Of a stretch of 64,000 bases of DNA, positions 39,825-48,741 are shown piece after piece; the first letter of the stretch is position 1; each line of letters starts with the position of its first letter. Made by a program: the position numbers and the translations under genes. Below the pieces are notes generated by a model that saw only the letters and a program-made list of their open reading frames with translations, did not search any database and was not told the DNA's origin. This DNA comes from Vagococcus vulneris (GTDB lineage: Bacteria; Bacillota; Bacilli; Lactobacillales; Vagococcaceae): contig NZ_NGJS01000006.1 in NCBI RefSeq assembly GCF_003950515.1, forward strand, positions 1 through 64,000, read 5' to 3'.

Positions 39825-40622
39825 ATGTCAATTATTGCTGTTACATTCGTTGTATTAATAGCATTTTTAGCCGGTATTGGAGGGATTTTAGATCAATTCC
39901 AATTCCATCAACCGATTGTTGCCTGTACATTAATCGGTATGGCAACTGGTAATTTAGCAGAAGGTATTATGTTGGGCGGTCAATTACAATTAATCGCTTT
40001 AGGTTGGATGAATATTGGGGCTGCTGTTGCACCCGATGCTGCATTAGCATCTGTTGCCGCTGCCATTTTAGTTACCATGAAAGGTGCAAGTGTTTCTGAG
40101 GGTATCGCTTTAGCTATTCCTTTAGCTGTCGCTGGTCAAGTACTAACAATTTTCGTTCGTTCAATCACTGTTGGTTTGGCACATGGTGCTGATAAAAAAG
40201 CTGAAGAAGGTTCAATTAAAGGTGTGGAAGTGTTCCATATTATTGCACTGGTTCTTCAAGGATTGCGTATTGCGATTCCAGCTGCTATTGTAGTTGCTGT
40301 TCCTGCTGAAGCTGTAACAACAGCATTACATGCAATTCCAGATTGGATTACTGGTGGTTTAGCTGTCGCTGGTGGCTTCATCGTAGCTGTTGGTTATGCA
40401 ATGGTTATCAACATGATGGCAACACCAAAATTATGGCCATTCTTCTTCCTAGGTTTCGCTCTAGCAGCTGTTTCTGAATTAAACTTAATTGCAATGGGTC
40501 TTATTGGTTTAGCTCTAGCATTAGTTTACTTACAATTGGCGCCTGAATTTAACGGCGGTGGCGGTAATGGATCTGGACCAAGTAAAGGTGATCCGCTAGA
40601 CGATATTTTAAATGATTACTAA
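39825..40622 (+). CDS. manY: Mannose PTS EIIC
   Basis: Membrane channel subunit, 265 aa, almost wholly hydrophobic. GGILDQFQFHQPIVACTL near the start and MLGGQLQLIALGWMNIGAA (about 45-64) are the EIIC-Man signatures. The C-terminal tail is Gly/Ser rich (FNGGGGNGSGPSKGDPLDD). RBS AAGGAGG. Class IIa bacteriocins use this EIIC/EIID pair as receptor in related genera. Confidence 0.94.
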   Translation: MSIIAVTFVVLIAFLAGIGGILDQFQFHQPIVACTLIGMATGNLAEGIMLGGQLQLIALGWMNIGAAVAPDAALASVAAAILVTMKGASVSEGIALAIPLAVAGQVLTIFVRSITVGLAHGADKKAEEGSIKGVEVFHIIALVLQGLRIAIPAAIVVAVPAEAVTTALHAIPDWITGGLAVAGGFIVAVGYAMVINMMATPKLWPFFFLGFALAAVSELNLIAMGLIGLALALVYLQLAPEFNGGGGNGSGPSKGDPLDDILNDY

Positions 40623-40636
40623 GGAGGAGACAGAAA

Positions 40637-41578
40637 ATGACTGAACAAAAATTAGTGAAATTAAATAAAAAAGATCGTATTTCAGTATGGTGGAGAAGTC
40701 AGTTCTTGCAAGCTTCTTGGAACTATGAACGTATGCAAAACGTAGGTTGGGCATATGCTATGATGCCAGCCATTAAAAAGTTGTATCATACAAAAGAAGA
40801 TCGCTCATTGGCATTAAAACGTCACTTAGAATTCTTTAACACACATCCATATTTAGCTGCACCGATTTTAGGTGTTACGCTAACACTTGAAGAAGAAAAG
40901 GCTGCCGGAGCGCCAATTGATAACGCTGCAATTCAAGGTGTTAAGATTGGTATGATGGGACCTCTAGCCGGTGTGGGTGATCCGATTTTCTGGGGTACCT
41001 TACGTCCCGTAATCGGAGCGTTCGCAGCTTCACTTGCCTTGCAAGGAAGTATTGTCGGACCGTTAGTTTTCTTCTTTGCTTGGAATATCATTCGTATGGC
41101 TTTCTTATGGTACACACAAGAACTTGGCTACCGTCAAGGATCTAATATTACTCAAGATTTAAGCGGTGGAGTTATGCAAAAAATTACTGTTGGTGCGTCA
41201 ATTCTAGGGATGTTTATCATGGGGGTACTGGTACCACGATGGACAACTATGAACTTCCCAATGGTCTTATCAAAAGTAGATGTTGATAAAAAATCATTAG
41301 TTAACTTCTCAGGTATGGTTGATGCAGCAAATAATGGTAAATTAAATGTAAACATGATTCGTGACGTTGTTAATCAAATTAACGGCGGTTCAAATGTCAA
41401 CCCTCAAAAAGTCATGACATTAGGCGACATGTTCAATCAATTAATTCCTGGATTAATGCCATTATTACTAACTTTAGGTTGTATGTGGTTGTTAAGAAAG
41501 AAAGTCAGCCCAATCACAATTATCTTTGGTTTATTCGTAATCGGTATTTTAGGATATGTTCTTGGTATTTTCGGTTAA
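40637..41578 (+). CDS. manZ: Mannose PTS EIID
   Basis: Second membrane subunit, 313 aa. Signatures: WNYERMQNVGWAYAMMPAI (about 29-47), FFNTHPYLAAPILG, and MMGPLAGVGDPIFWGTLRP (about 108-126). About three membrane spans near the C-terminus (VSPITIIFGLFVIGILGYVLGIFG). Ends the sigma-54 operon, followed by a terminator. An extracytoplasmic insert (about 208-262) precedes the last helices, in the region known to vary between species and to influence bacteriocin sensitivity. Confidence 0.94.
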   Translation: MTEQKLVKLNKKDRISVWWRSQFLQASWNYERMQNVGWAYAMMPAIKKLYHTKEDRSLALKRHLEFFNTHPYLAAPILGVTLTLEEEKAAGAPIDNAAIQGVKIGMMGPLAGVGDPIFWGTLRPVIGAFAASLALQGSIVGPLVFFFAWNIIRMAFLWYTQELGYRQGSNITQDLSGGVMQKITVGASILGMFIMGVLVPRWTTMNFPMVLSKVDVDKKSLVNFSGMVDAANNGKLNVNMIRDVVNQINGGSNVNPQKVMTLGDMFNQLIPGLMPLLLTLGCMWLLRKKVSPITIIFGLFVIGILGYVLGIFG

Positions 41579-41591
41579 TATTAATTATTTT

Positions 41592-41629
41592 AAAGAGACA
41601 GACAGTCTTTCCTGTCTGTTTCTTTTTTT
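41592..41629 (+). terminator. Terminator of the mannose PTS operon
   Basis: AAAGAGACAGACAG / CTGTCTGTTTCTTT stem with one mismatched pair, followed by seven T. Confidence 0.87.
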
Positions 41630-41669
41630 GTTATACTGATAAAAAGAGAAAGCAAGGGGGTTTCTGAAA

Positions 41670-42035
41670 ATGGTAGAGAGTCTTAATCAAGAGGTTGATG
41701 TTGCAGTCAAAGCAAATGCCTTTTTGAATCCTGTAAACCCTAAAACGGGAATAATGGCAATAGGTGATAAAGGTGTAGAGTTTAGGGAAACAGATGGTGC
41801 TGGGTATGTACAAGTTCCCTGGCAAAATATCGTTCAGGTTCGTGCACAAGTGTATCTAAAGGGAAAATACATTCGCAGTTTTGATATTGTTACAGATGCA
41901 AATCAAAGTCTCAACTTCGTAACAACAGATGCAATTGATGCATTAAAAGCGATGCGGAAGCATCTAACCAAAGAACAAATGATTCAAGCACCGGGAAATT
42001 TTAAACGATTATTTAAATTTGGTAAAAAAAAATAA
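41670..42035 (+). CDS. manO: ManO-type protein (DUF956)
   Basis: A 121-residue DUF956 protein, typically next to mannose PTS operons in Lactobacillales. Visible are the conserved opening (VDVAVKANAFLNP), GIMAIGDKGVEFR and a basic C-terminus (FKRLFKFGKKK). Predicted beta-rich (PH-like); proposed regulator of the mannose PTS, mechanism not established. It follows the EIID terminator by about 45 bases with RBS AAGGGGGT, so it may have its own weak promoter or depend on read-through. Confidence 0.88.
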   Translation: MVESLNQEVDVAVKANAFLNPVNPKTGIMAIGDKGVEFRETDGAGYVQVPWQNIVQVRAQVYLKGKYIRSFDIVTDANQSLNFVTTDAIDALKAMRKHLTKEQMIQAPGNFKRLFKFGKKK

Positions 42036-42042
42036 TGTCAGC

Positions 42043-42075
42043 AGCGAGGAGTAAAATAAACTCTTCGCTTTTTTT
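42043..42075 (+). terminator. Terminator of manO
   Basis: AGCGAGGAGT / ACTCTTCGCT with one mismatch, followed by seven T. Confidence 0.82.
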
Positions 42076-42131
42076 GTTGCTCTATTTGGGGTATTCTAGA
42101 TAATAAAAAGATGTGAGGGGGAGCCTATTTT

Positions 42132-42866
42132 ATGTTGGTCAATAATTTTCAAAAAAATCAGCAAAAACTTAATTCTCAAGAACATGAAATCATTCGTTTT
42201 TTAAGGACAAATATTCAGCTTATTAGAGAAAAAACATTAAAAGATGTGGCAGGAGAACTGTATGTTTCACCGAATACTATTGTACGACTTGCAAAAAAAC
42301 TTGAATTTAAAGGATATTCAGAATTAAAATTAGCAATTCTAATGGAGGATGAAAAAAAACCGACTGTTATTGATGAAGATAAGTTATCACTAATTGATCA
42401 AATTACTAAAACTTCAGATGCTTTACGGAATGATCAGATGTCTGAAATCATTAATACTATAAAAGAAAGTAGTCATGTCTACTTTTTTGCATGCGGCCCA
42501 TCTAAATATCCATGTGAAGAAATGAAAGAAAAGCTAAGAATTTGTGGGATTGAAGCATCGCTGTATTACGAACCGCATGTGATGAGACAACGAGCTAAAC
42601 AACTAAAATCGACGGATACGCTGATAGTAGTCAGCTTAAGTGGGGAGACAGCCACTCCGTTAGAAGCAACTAAAATCGCCAAAATGACCGAAGCCACAAT
42701 TATCTCACTAACTGGCTTTTCTCAAAACAGTATTGCAAAGATTGCGGATCATTCATTGTATGTTTTTTATGAGCGAATTCAAGTAAACGAAATGGATGTA
42801 TCTTCAAGGATAGGTGTATATTATGTATTGAACACAATTTTTGAAAGACTAATTAACTTGTGTTGA
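42132..42866 (+). CDS. RpiR-family regulator (HTH + SIS)
   Basis: 244 aa: an N-terminal HTH_6 (about 1-77) with LKDVAGELYVSPNTIVRLAKKL, then a SIS phosphosugar-binding domain (about 105-235) with VYFFACGPSKYP and VVSLSGETATPLEATKIA. It precedes the GH4 and EIICB genes on the same strand and probably controls them in response to a phosphorylated disaccharide or hexose phosphate. The stop codon lies inside a dyad (42860-42873). Confidence 0.86.
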   Translation: MLVNNFQKNQQKLNSQEHEIIRFLRTNIQLIREKTLKDVAGELYVSPNTIVRLAKKLEFKGYSELKLAILMEDEKKPTVIDEDKLSLIDQITKTSDALRNDQMSEIINTIKESSHVYFFACGPSKYPCEEMKEKLRICGIEASLYYEPHVMRQRAKQLKSTDTLIVVSLSGETATPLEATKIAKMTEATIISLTGFSQNSIAKIADHSLYVFYERIQVNEMDVSSRIGVYYVLNTIFERLINLC

Positions 42867-42917
42867 GCAACACGCAAATGTGTTTAAAGTGATAGTTTGT
42901 GTTGATGTGAGACATCA
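42860..42917 (+). promoter_or_regulatory. Two dyads upstream of the GH4 gene, candidate RpiR operators
   Basis: GTGTTGAGCAACAC (42860-42873) and TGATGTGAGACATCA (42903-42917) are perfect short inverted repeats without T tracts. A -10-like TATAAA is at 42962-42967. A further long-range pair TGTGTTCC (42930-42937) / GGAACACA (42977-42984) overlaps the ribosome site. None can be assigned with certainty. Confidence 0.4.
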
Positions 42918-42986
42918 TATTAAATCTATTGTGTTCCTTTTTATTTTTATTAGAATAAGAGTATAAATTAATAGGGGGAACACATT

Positions 42987-44318
42987 ATGACTAAAAGCAA
43001 AAAGAATAATATTGTTATTGTTGGTGGAGGATCAACATGGTCACCAGGTATATTAAAAGCATTAACAAAACACCAAGATATATTTCCATTCAACAAAATT
43101 ACTTTATACGATACAGATGGTGAGCGACAAGAAGTAATCGGAAAATTTGGTGAAATTTTATTTAGAGAAGAAACACCAGATATCGAATTTTCATATACGA
43201 CAGATAAAAAAGAGGCCTTTACAGATGTTGATTTTGTTTTCTGTCAAATGAGAACCGGCGGATACCCAATGCGAGAAAAAGATGAAAAAATTCCTTTATC
43301 AATGGGATTAATCGGTCAAGAAACTTGTGGGCCTGGTGGATTTGCTTATGGATTTCGTTCAATTAGAGACATGATTGAGTTAGTGGAGGATGTTCGTTCT
43401 TTAAGTCCAAATGCATGGATATTGAATTATACAAATCCTGCAGCAATTGTGGCTCATGCTTTAAACATGGCATTTCCAGAGGATAAGCGGATCTTAAATA
43501 TTTGCGATCAGCCCGTGAATTTACTTCGTTCATTCGGTCGTCTGATTAACCGCGACTTTAATGAATTTGAACCGACTTATTTTGGACTAAATCATTTTGG
43601 TTGGTTTACTCACATATATGATAAAGAAGGAAATGACTTACTTCCTGAAATTAAAGACTACACGATAAAAAACGGTTTTTTACCTGTCGATGCAGAACAG
43701 CGAGATCAGTCTTGGCTTGATACATACGCAATGGTAGAAGATATGGTTAATGATTTTCCAGATTACTTGCCAAATACTTATTTACAATATTATTTATACC
43801 CTGAATATAAATTATCAAAATTAGATCCAAATTATACACGTGCGAATGAAGTAATGGATGGTCGTGAAAAACGTGTGTTTGAGGAATGTCGAAGAATTGC
43901 TGAAGCTGGAACTGCAAAGGATTCACATATTGTACATAATGATGCTCATGGTGACATGATCGTTGAGGTAGCTGCATCAATCTATGGAAATTTAAGAAGA
44001 ACATTTATTGTTATTGTTCCGAACAATGGAATTGTTTCTAACTTACCAAATGATTTAATGATTGAAGTTGCAGCTTCATTAGGGGCTAACGGCCCTGCAC
44101 CATATGCAGTTGGAGAAATAGGTACTTTTTATAAGGGATTGATTGAAGGTCAATATGCGTATGAAAAATTAACTTGTGAAGCATATTTTGAAAAATCTTA
44201 TGTTAAAGCGTTACAAGCATTAACACTGAACAGAACTATTGGGGATGCAAAAAAAGCTAGACAGATATTAGATGCTCTAATCGTGGCTAATGGCGATTAT
44301 TGGCCAGAATTAAATTAA
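42987..44318 (+). CDS. 6-phospho-alpha-glucosidase (GH4; maltose-6'-phosphate glucosidase type)
   Basis: NAD+/Mn2+-dependent hydrolase of phosphorylated alpha-glucosides. The NAD motif is IVIVGGGSTWSPGI (8-21), the metal ligands Cys173 and His203 in NICDQP and GLNHFGWFTH, and the 6-phosphate contact region NYTNPAAIV. 443 aa, normal length. Alpha-specific GH4 enzymes such as GlvA usually show CDMP at this point; here it is CDQP, so specificity may be shifted. Linked to an EIICB permease, it would cleave the imported phosphodisaccharide to glucose 6-phosphate plus a hexose. Maltose, isomaltulose and other sucrose isomers are candidates. Confidence 0.87.
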   Translation: MTKSKKNNIVIVGGGSTWSPGILKALTKHQDIFPFNKITLYDTDGERQEVIGKFGEILFREETPDIEFSYTTDKKEAFTDVDFVFCQMRTGGYPMREKDEKIPLSMGLIGQETCGPGGFAYGFRSIRDMIELVEDVRSLSPNAWILNYTNPAAIVAHALNMAFPEDKRILNICDQPVNLLRSFGRLINRDFNEFEPTYFGLNHFGWFTHIYDKEGNDLLPEIKDYTIKNGFLPVDAEQRDQSWLDTYAMVEDMVNDFPDYLPNTYLQYYLYPEYKLSKLDPNYTRANEVMDGREKRVFEECRRIAEAGTAKDSHIVHNDAHGDMIVEVAASIYGNLRRTFIVIVPNNGIVSNLPNDLMIEVAASLGANGPAPYAVGEIGTFYKGLIEGQYAYEKLTCEAYFEKSYVKALQALTLNRTIGDAKKARQILDALIVANGDYWPELN

Positions 44319-44331
44319 GGGATGTTGAATT

Positions 44332-44360
44332 GAGAGGGCTAAAAAGCTCTCTCTTGTTTT
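44332..44360 (+). terminator. Hairpin between the GH4 and EIICB genes
   Basis: GAGAGGGCT / AGCTCTCTC with a four-A loop and one G-T pair, followed by TTGTTTTT. Only 40 bp remain before the permease start, so partial read-through is likely. Confidence 0.65.
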
Positions 44361-44369
44361 TAATAATAA

Positions 44370-44383
44370 TGAAACCGATTTTA
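44370..44383. promoter_or_regulatory. cre-like or MalR-like site
   Basis: TGAAACCGATTTTA fits most of the CcpA cre pattern (TGNAANCGNWWNCA) and shares GAAACCGATT exactly with operator O2 of malT. It lies between the hairpin and the EIICB ribosome site. Confidence 0.35.
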
Positions 44384-44399
44384 TTTAGGGGGATAAGTG

Positions 44400-45962
44400 A
44401 TGAATAAAGATAGGCTGTTGGAAGCATTTCAAAAACTTGGGAAGGTATTAATGGCACCGGTTTTGATTTTACCGATTTCGGGTATTTTAGTTGGTATAGG
44501 TAGTGCCTTTAGTAATCCGAATTTAATTAAGTCTGTGCCATTTTTAGGTAATACTTTTTTTAATTATTTTTTCCAGATTTTAAAGGCTGCTGGTAATGTG
44601 GTTAATGATCATATTCCTGTTATTTTTGCTATATCTATTGCATACGGATTTGCTAAATCTGAAAAAGGAACGGCTGCTTTATCAGGGTTCCTTGGTTATA
44701 TGACTATGAACACGGTTATGGGAACTTTTCTGACACTTAGAGGAACGATTACACCAGAGGAGCTTTTAACTGGTCAAAAAAGTATTTTAGGAGTACTGAC
44801 TTTAGACACAGGAGTATTTGGGGGAATATTAATTGGACTATTAGTCAGCTATTTACATAATAGATATTACAAAATTGAATTACCACCAGTATTTTCTTTG
44901 TTTAATGGAACCAGGTTTATTCCCGTAGTTACTATTATTGTATCTTGTTTTGCTGGATTGGCTATGTCGTTTATTTTTCCGCCAATTCAATCAGGGTTGA
45001 ATATTTCTTCAGAATTTATCGTAGCTACAGGATCTTTTGGAGCATTTGCCTATGGTTTCTTGGAAAGAATGTTATTACCATTTGGACTGCATCATTTTAT
45101 ATATCTGCCATTCTTTTTCACAAGTCTTGGGGGCGTAGCTGATATTGGCGGTGAGGTTGTTGAAGGCGCTGTAAATATTTATAACGCCATTTTAAATACA
45201 CCCGGTGCTATGTTTGATATTAGTGTCAGTCGTTTTTTAATGAATGGTAAAGTTATCTTTGCTATGTTTGGTCTTCCTGGAGCAGCTTTTGCGATTTATA
45301 AAACAGCACTTCCAGAAAATAGAAAAAAGATTGGTTCACTAATGATAGCAGTAGTTATTCCGTGCGCATTGATGGGAATCAGTGAACCTTTAGAATATAG
45401 CTTTTTATTTGTTGCTCCGGCTTTATTTGGTATTCATGCAGTTTTTTCAGGAATTGCATACCTATTAACGTATATTGTTCAATTTAATGTTGTTGGATCT
45501 GCTAGTTTTGGCGGGCCTTTTATGTCTTTGATTTTTAATGGTATTTTGGGTGCAGATAAAGGATCGAATTGGTTATGGGTATTTCCGTTAGGTATCAGTT
45601 ACTTTTTAATTTATTATTTTGTTTTTAAATTTGCTATTGAAAAATGGAACTTAAAAACACCCGGGCGTGTTCTTGAAACGGAAGATGGGGTACAAGAGGA
45701 AATTGGAAAAGAAGAAAGCGAATTTTTAGACACATTAATTCTTGCAGTCGGTGGTAAAGAAAATATTGATAAAGTAGATGCTTGTTTTACCAGATTAAGA
45801 TTAACATTGAAAGATCCTAAAGATGTTAAAGATAAGGATTTCTTTATTAATAAATTACACGCTAATGGTGTTGTTAATGTGCCATCAGGTATCCAAATTA
45901 TTTATGGTAATAAAGCAGCTGTGTATAAAACAGAGATGCGAGAGTATTTAAATATGGAATAA
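44400..45962 (+). CDS. PTS alpha-glucoside transporter, EIICB (GlvC/MalB/SimB type)
   Basis: 520 aa. EIIC (1-425) has about ten helices, PFGLHHFIYLPF and GISEPLEYSFLFVAP; the EIIB domain carries Cys462 in VDACFTRLRLTL. No EIIA domain. Together with the GH4 enzyme it forms an uptake-and-cleavage pair like GlvC/GlvA or the sucrose-isomer systems. The ATG at 44400 follows AGGGGGA; a GTG three bases earlier is less likely. It must receive phosphate from an external EIIA-Glc. Confidence 0.87.
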   Translation: MNKDRLLEAFQKLGKVLMAPVLILPISGILVGIGSAFSNPNLIKSVPFLGNTFFNYFFQILKAAGNVVNDHIPVIFAISIAYGFAKSEKGTAALSGFLGYMTMNTVMGTFLTLRGTITPEELLTGQKSILGVLTLDTGVFGGILIGLLVSYLHNRYYKIELPPVFSLFNGTRFIPVVTIIVSCFAGLAMSFIFPPIQSGLNISSEFIVATGSFGAFAYGFLERMLLPFGLHHFIYLPFFFTSLGGVADIGGEVVEGAVNIYNAILNTPGAMFDISVSRFLMNGKVIFAMFGLPGAAFAIYKTALPENRKKIGSLMIAVVIPCALMGISEPLEYSFLFVAPALFGIHAVFSGIAYLLTYIVQFNVVGSASFGGPFMSLIFNGILGADKGSNWLWVFPLGISYFLIYYFVFKFAIEKWNLKTPGRVLETEDGVQEEIGKEESEFLDTLILAVGGKENIDKVDACFTRLRLTLKDPKDVKDKDFFINKLHANGVVNVPSGIQIIYGNKAAVYKTEMREYLNME

Positions 45963-45974
45963 ATTAATTTTTTA

Positions 45975-46008
45975 AAAGCTAAATGTCAAAAGGCATTTAG
46001 CTTTTTTT
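45975..46008 (+). terminator. Terminator of the EIICB gene
   Basis: AAAAGCTAAATG / CATTTAGCTTTT, a 12-bp stem followed by T. Confidence 0.9.
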
Positions 46009-46030
46009 AGTATAAATATAAGACATTCTA

Positions 46031-46059
46031 TTGCATTTTAATAATACGTCATATATAAT
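46031..46059 (+). promoter_or_regulatory. ppdK promoter
   Basis: TTGCAT, 17 bases, TATAAT. Transcription would begin near 46066, at the second of two repeated motifs. Confidence 0.8.
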
Positions 46060-46081
46060 TCAATCATACGTATCATATAGG
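46043..46081. promoter_or_regulatory. Repeated CcpN-like operators in the ppdK promoter
   Basis: AATACGTCATATAT (46043-46056) and CATACGTATCATATAG (46066-46081) are related direct repeats. The reverse complement of the first contains TATGACGTATT, 10 of 11 matches to the B. subtilis CcpN pattern TRTGHYATAYW as I remember it. They flank the -10 and start site, fitting repression by the CcpN-like protein of the same operon. Confidence 0.5.
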
Positions 46082-46092
46082 AGGTATTATTA

Positions 46093-48717
46093 ATGAAACA
46101 AGTGTATCAATTTCATGAAGGACAAGGCAGCATGCGTCAATTATTAGGAGGTAAAGGTGCAAACTTAGCAGAGATGACTCGCTTAGGATTACCGGTACCA
46201 CCAGGTTTTACGATAACAACGGAAGCATGTATTTATTATTTAACTAATGGAAAGCGCTTAACAAATGAATTAAGACAAGAAATTGAAACACATATACTTG
46301 AATTGGAAAAACAAACAGGTAAAAAAATAAATGATCCGGATAATTTATTATTATTATCTGTCCGTAGCGGGTCAAAATTTTCAATGCCAGGTATGATGGA
46401 TACAATTTTAAATTTAGGTTTAAATGATACAAATGTTGAAATATTTGCACAGTTAACTGGAAATCCACAGTTTGCATACGATTGTTACCGCCGTTTGCTA
46501 CAGATGTATGGTAATGTTGTCTACAATATCGACGGTCAACTATTTGAAGAAATTATTGAATCAACTAAGTTGAGATACCGCGTAAAACAAGATTTTGAGT
46601 TAACTGTTGATCAATTAAAAGAAATTATTGAACAATTTAAAGACGTATATCACAGACAAAAAGGTCAAGATTTTCCGCAAGATGTCAATGATCAATTGTA
46701 TCAAGCCGTTGAAGCTGTTTTTTCTTCTTGGAATAATAATCGTGCTCGGGTCTATCGTGAATTACATGATATTGATCACAATTTAGGGACAGCTGTCAAC
46801 GTACAAACAATGGTTTTCGGGAATAGTGGAGTAGAAAGCGGAACGGGTGTATTATTTACGAGAAATCCTTCGACTGGAGAGAACAAATTATTTGGTGAAT
46901 ATTTAATTAATGCTCAAGGTGAAGATGTCGTTGCAGGTGTCAGAACACCTCTTGATATTCAGCATTTGGCTGAAGATATGCCAGAAATTTATGAACGATT
47001 AACTAAAATGGCGACTGATTTAGAAAAGCATTACAAAGATATGCAGGATATTGAATTTACAATTGATAACCGTCGTTTGTATTTATTGCAGACTCGTAAT
47101 GGTAAAAGAACAGCACAGGCAGCTGTTAAAATTGCTGTTGATTTAGAAAAAGAGGGATTAATTTCAGTAGATGAAGCGTTATTAAGTATTAACCCTGAAT
47201 CGATTAATAGCTTACTGCATCCTATTTTTGATGAAACTGCAATTAATGATGATCAAGTATTATCTACAAGCGGTCTGCCAGCAAGTCCTGGGTCAGCTAC
47301 AGGGAAAATCTGCTTTGATACAATTGCAGCAAAAGAAATGGTTAGTCAAGGATATCAAGTGGTCTTACTGCGTCAAGAAACTTCTCCGGAAGATATTGAA
47401 GGAATGGTTATCAGTGAAGCAATCGTTACAAGTCGTGGCGGTATGACATCTCATGCAGCTGTTGTTGCACGTGGCATGGGGACATGTTGTGTTGCTGGTT
47501 GTTCAGATTTAGATGTAGATGAGGATAAGAAACAAGTTCGTTGTGGTGATATACTATTAAATGAAGGGGATGTTATCTCAGTTAACGGTTCAAAAGGTCA
47601 TCTGTACGTCGGTGAGATTCCCCTAATTATTAATGAAAATAACGAGTATTTAGATAAGATTATGATGTGGGCACAAACTAGAGCCCGACTTGATATCAGA
47701 ATGAATGCTGAAACTGTTACAGATATTCAAACAGGTTTAGATTTTAATGCTTCGGGTATTGGGTTAGTTCGAACAGAACATATGTTTTTTGCTCCAGAAC
47801 GCCTAAAAGAAATGCGACGTTTTATTCTATCACAAAATTTAGAAGAACGTCAGTCAGCATTAACAGATATCTTAACATATCAGTTGGATGACTTTAAGGC
47901 AATTTTTCAAACAATCGCTGATAAACCGGCTGTTATCCGTTTGTTGGATCCACCACTACATGAATTTGTACCAACTAAAGCATATGAAATTAAACGGTTA
48001 TCTGAAGAATTGGCTGTGTCTGAGGAAATTCTTGGGACAAGAATAAATGAATTGCATGAATTGAATCCAATGCTTGGACATCGTGGCTGTCGATTGGCTA
48101 TTACCTTTCCTGAGTTATATCTAATGCAGGCAGAGGCAATTATTAGAAGTGCCATAGCTTATCAAAATGAAACAGGTGTCCGTGTTTCTCCCGAAATCAT
48201 GATACCGTTAGTTGGGATGACATCAGAATTAGTTCAATTAAAAAATCAAATTAGTCAGCATATTGAAAAAATACTTAATGATGAATCAGTAAAAATTGAG
48301 TATACTATAGGTACAATGATTGAGATTCCAAGAGCTTGTTTAATTGCAGATGAAATTGCTGCCGAGGCAGACTTTTTCAGTTTTGGAACAAATGATTTAA
48401 CGCAGATGACATTTGGTTTTTCTAGAGATGATGCTGGGAAATTCATTACTCAGTATGAAGAACAAGGTATTTTACCTAAAGATCCCTTCCAAACGCTTGA
48501 CGTGGAAGGTGTAGGTGAGTTAATTAAAGTTGCCGTGGAACGTGCTCGTTCTGAAAAGCCAAACTTAAAAATCGGTGTTTGTGGAGAATTGGGCGGAGAT
48601 CCGGTATCCATTGAGTACTTCAATAAATGGGGACTTGATTATGTATCTTGTTCACCGTTTAGAGTGCCTATTGCTTATTTAGCAGCAGCACAAAGTCAGA
48701 TTAAACAATCATTATAA
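46093..48717 (+). CDS. ppdK: Pyruvate, phosphate dikinase
   Basis: Interconverts pyruvate + ATP + Pi with PEP + AMP + PPi. An ATP-grasp domain (1-340) has GGKGANLAEM (19-28), LSVRSGSKFSMPGMMDT and QDIEFTI. The swivelling phosphohistidine domain has Thr452 and His454 in GGMTSHAAVVARG. The PEP/pyruvate TIM barrel (about 530-874) has GIGLVRTEHMF, EIMIPLVG and the catalytic Cys in GVCGELGGDP. 874 aa, normal. The threonine two residues before the catalytic histidine is the known target of the regulatory kinase/phosphorylase encoded two genes on. A gluconeogenic enzyme not found in every lactic acid bacterium. Confidence 0.96.
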   Translation: MKQVYQFHEGQGSMRQLLGGKGANLAEMTRLGLPVPPGFTITTEACIYYLTNGKRLTNELRQEIETHILELEKQTGKKINDPDNLLLLSVRSGSKFSMPGMMDTILNLGLNDTNVEIFAQLTGNPQFAYDCYRRLLQMYGNVVYNIDGQLFEEIIESTKLRYRVKQDFELTVDQLKEIIEQFKDVYHRQKGQDFPQDVNDQLYQAVEAVFSSWNNNRARVYRELHDIDHNLGTAVNVQTMVFGNSGVESGTGVLFTRNPSTGENKLFGEYLINAQGEDVVAGVRTPLDIQHLAEDMPEIYERLTKMATDLEKHYKDMQDIEFTIDNRRLYLLQTRNGKRTAQAAVKIAVDLEKEGLISVDEALLSINPESINSLLHPIFDETAINDDQVLSTSGLPASPGSATGKICFDTIAAKEMVSQGYQVVLLRQETSPEDIEGMVISEAIVTSRGGMTSHAAVVARGMGTCCVAGCSDLDVDEDKKQVRCGDILLNEGDVISVNGSKGHLYVGEIPLIINENNEYLDKIMMWAQTRARLDIRMNAETVTDIQTGLDFNASGIGLVRTEHMFFAPERLKEMRRFILSQNLEERQSALTDILTYQLDDFKAIFQTIADKPAVIRLLDPPLHEFVPTKAYEIKRLSEELAVSEEILGTRINELHELNPMLGHRGCRLAITFPELYLMQAEAIIRSAIAYQNETGVRVSPEIMIPLVGMTSELVQLKNQISQHIEKILNDESVKIEYTIGTMIEIPRACLIADEIAAEADFFSFGTNDLTQMTFGFSRDDAGKFITQYEEQGILPKDPFQTLDVEGVGELIKVAVERARSEKPNLKIGVCGELGGDPVSIEYFNKWGLDYVSCSPFRVPIAYLAAAQSQIKQSL

Positions 48718-48741
48718 GAGTGTATAGAATGAGGGATAGAG

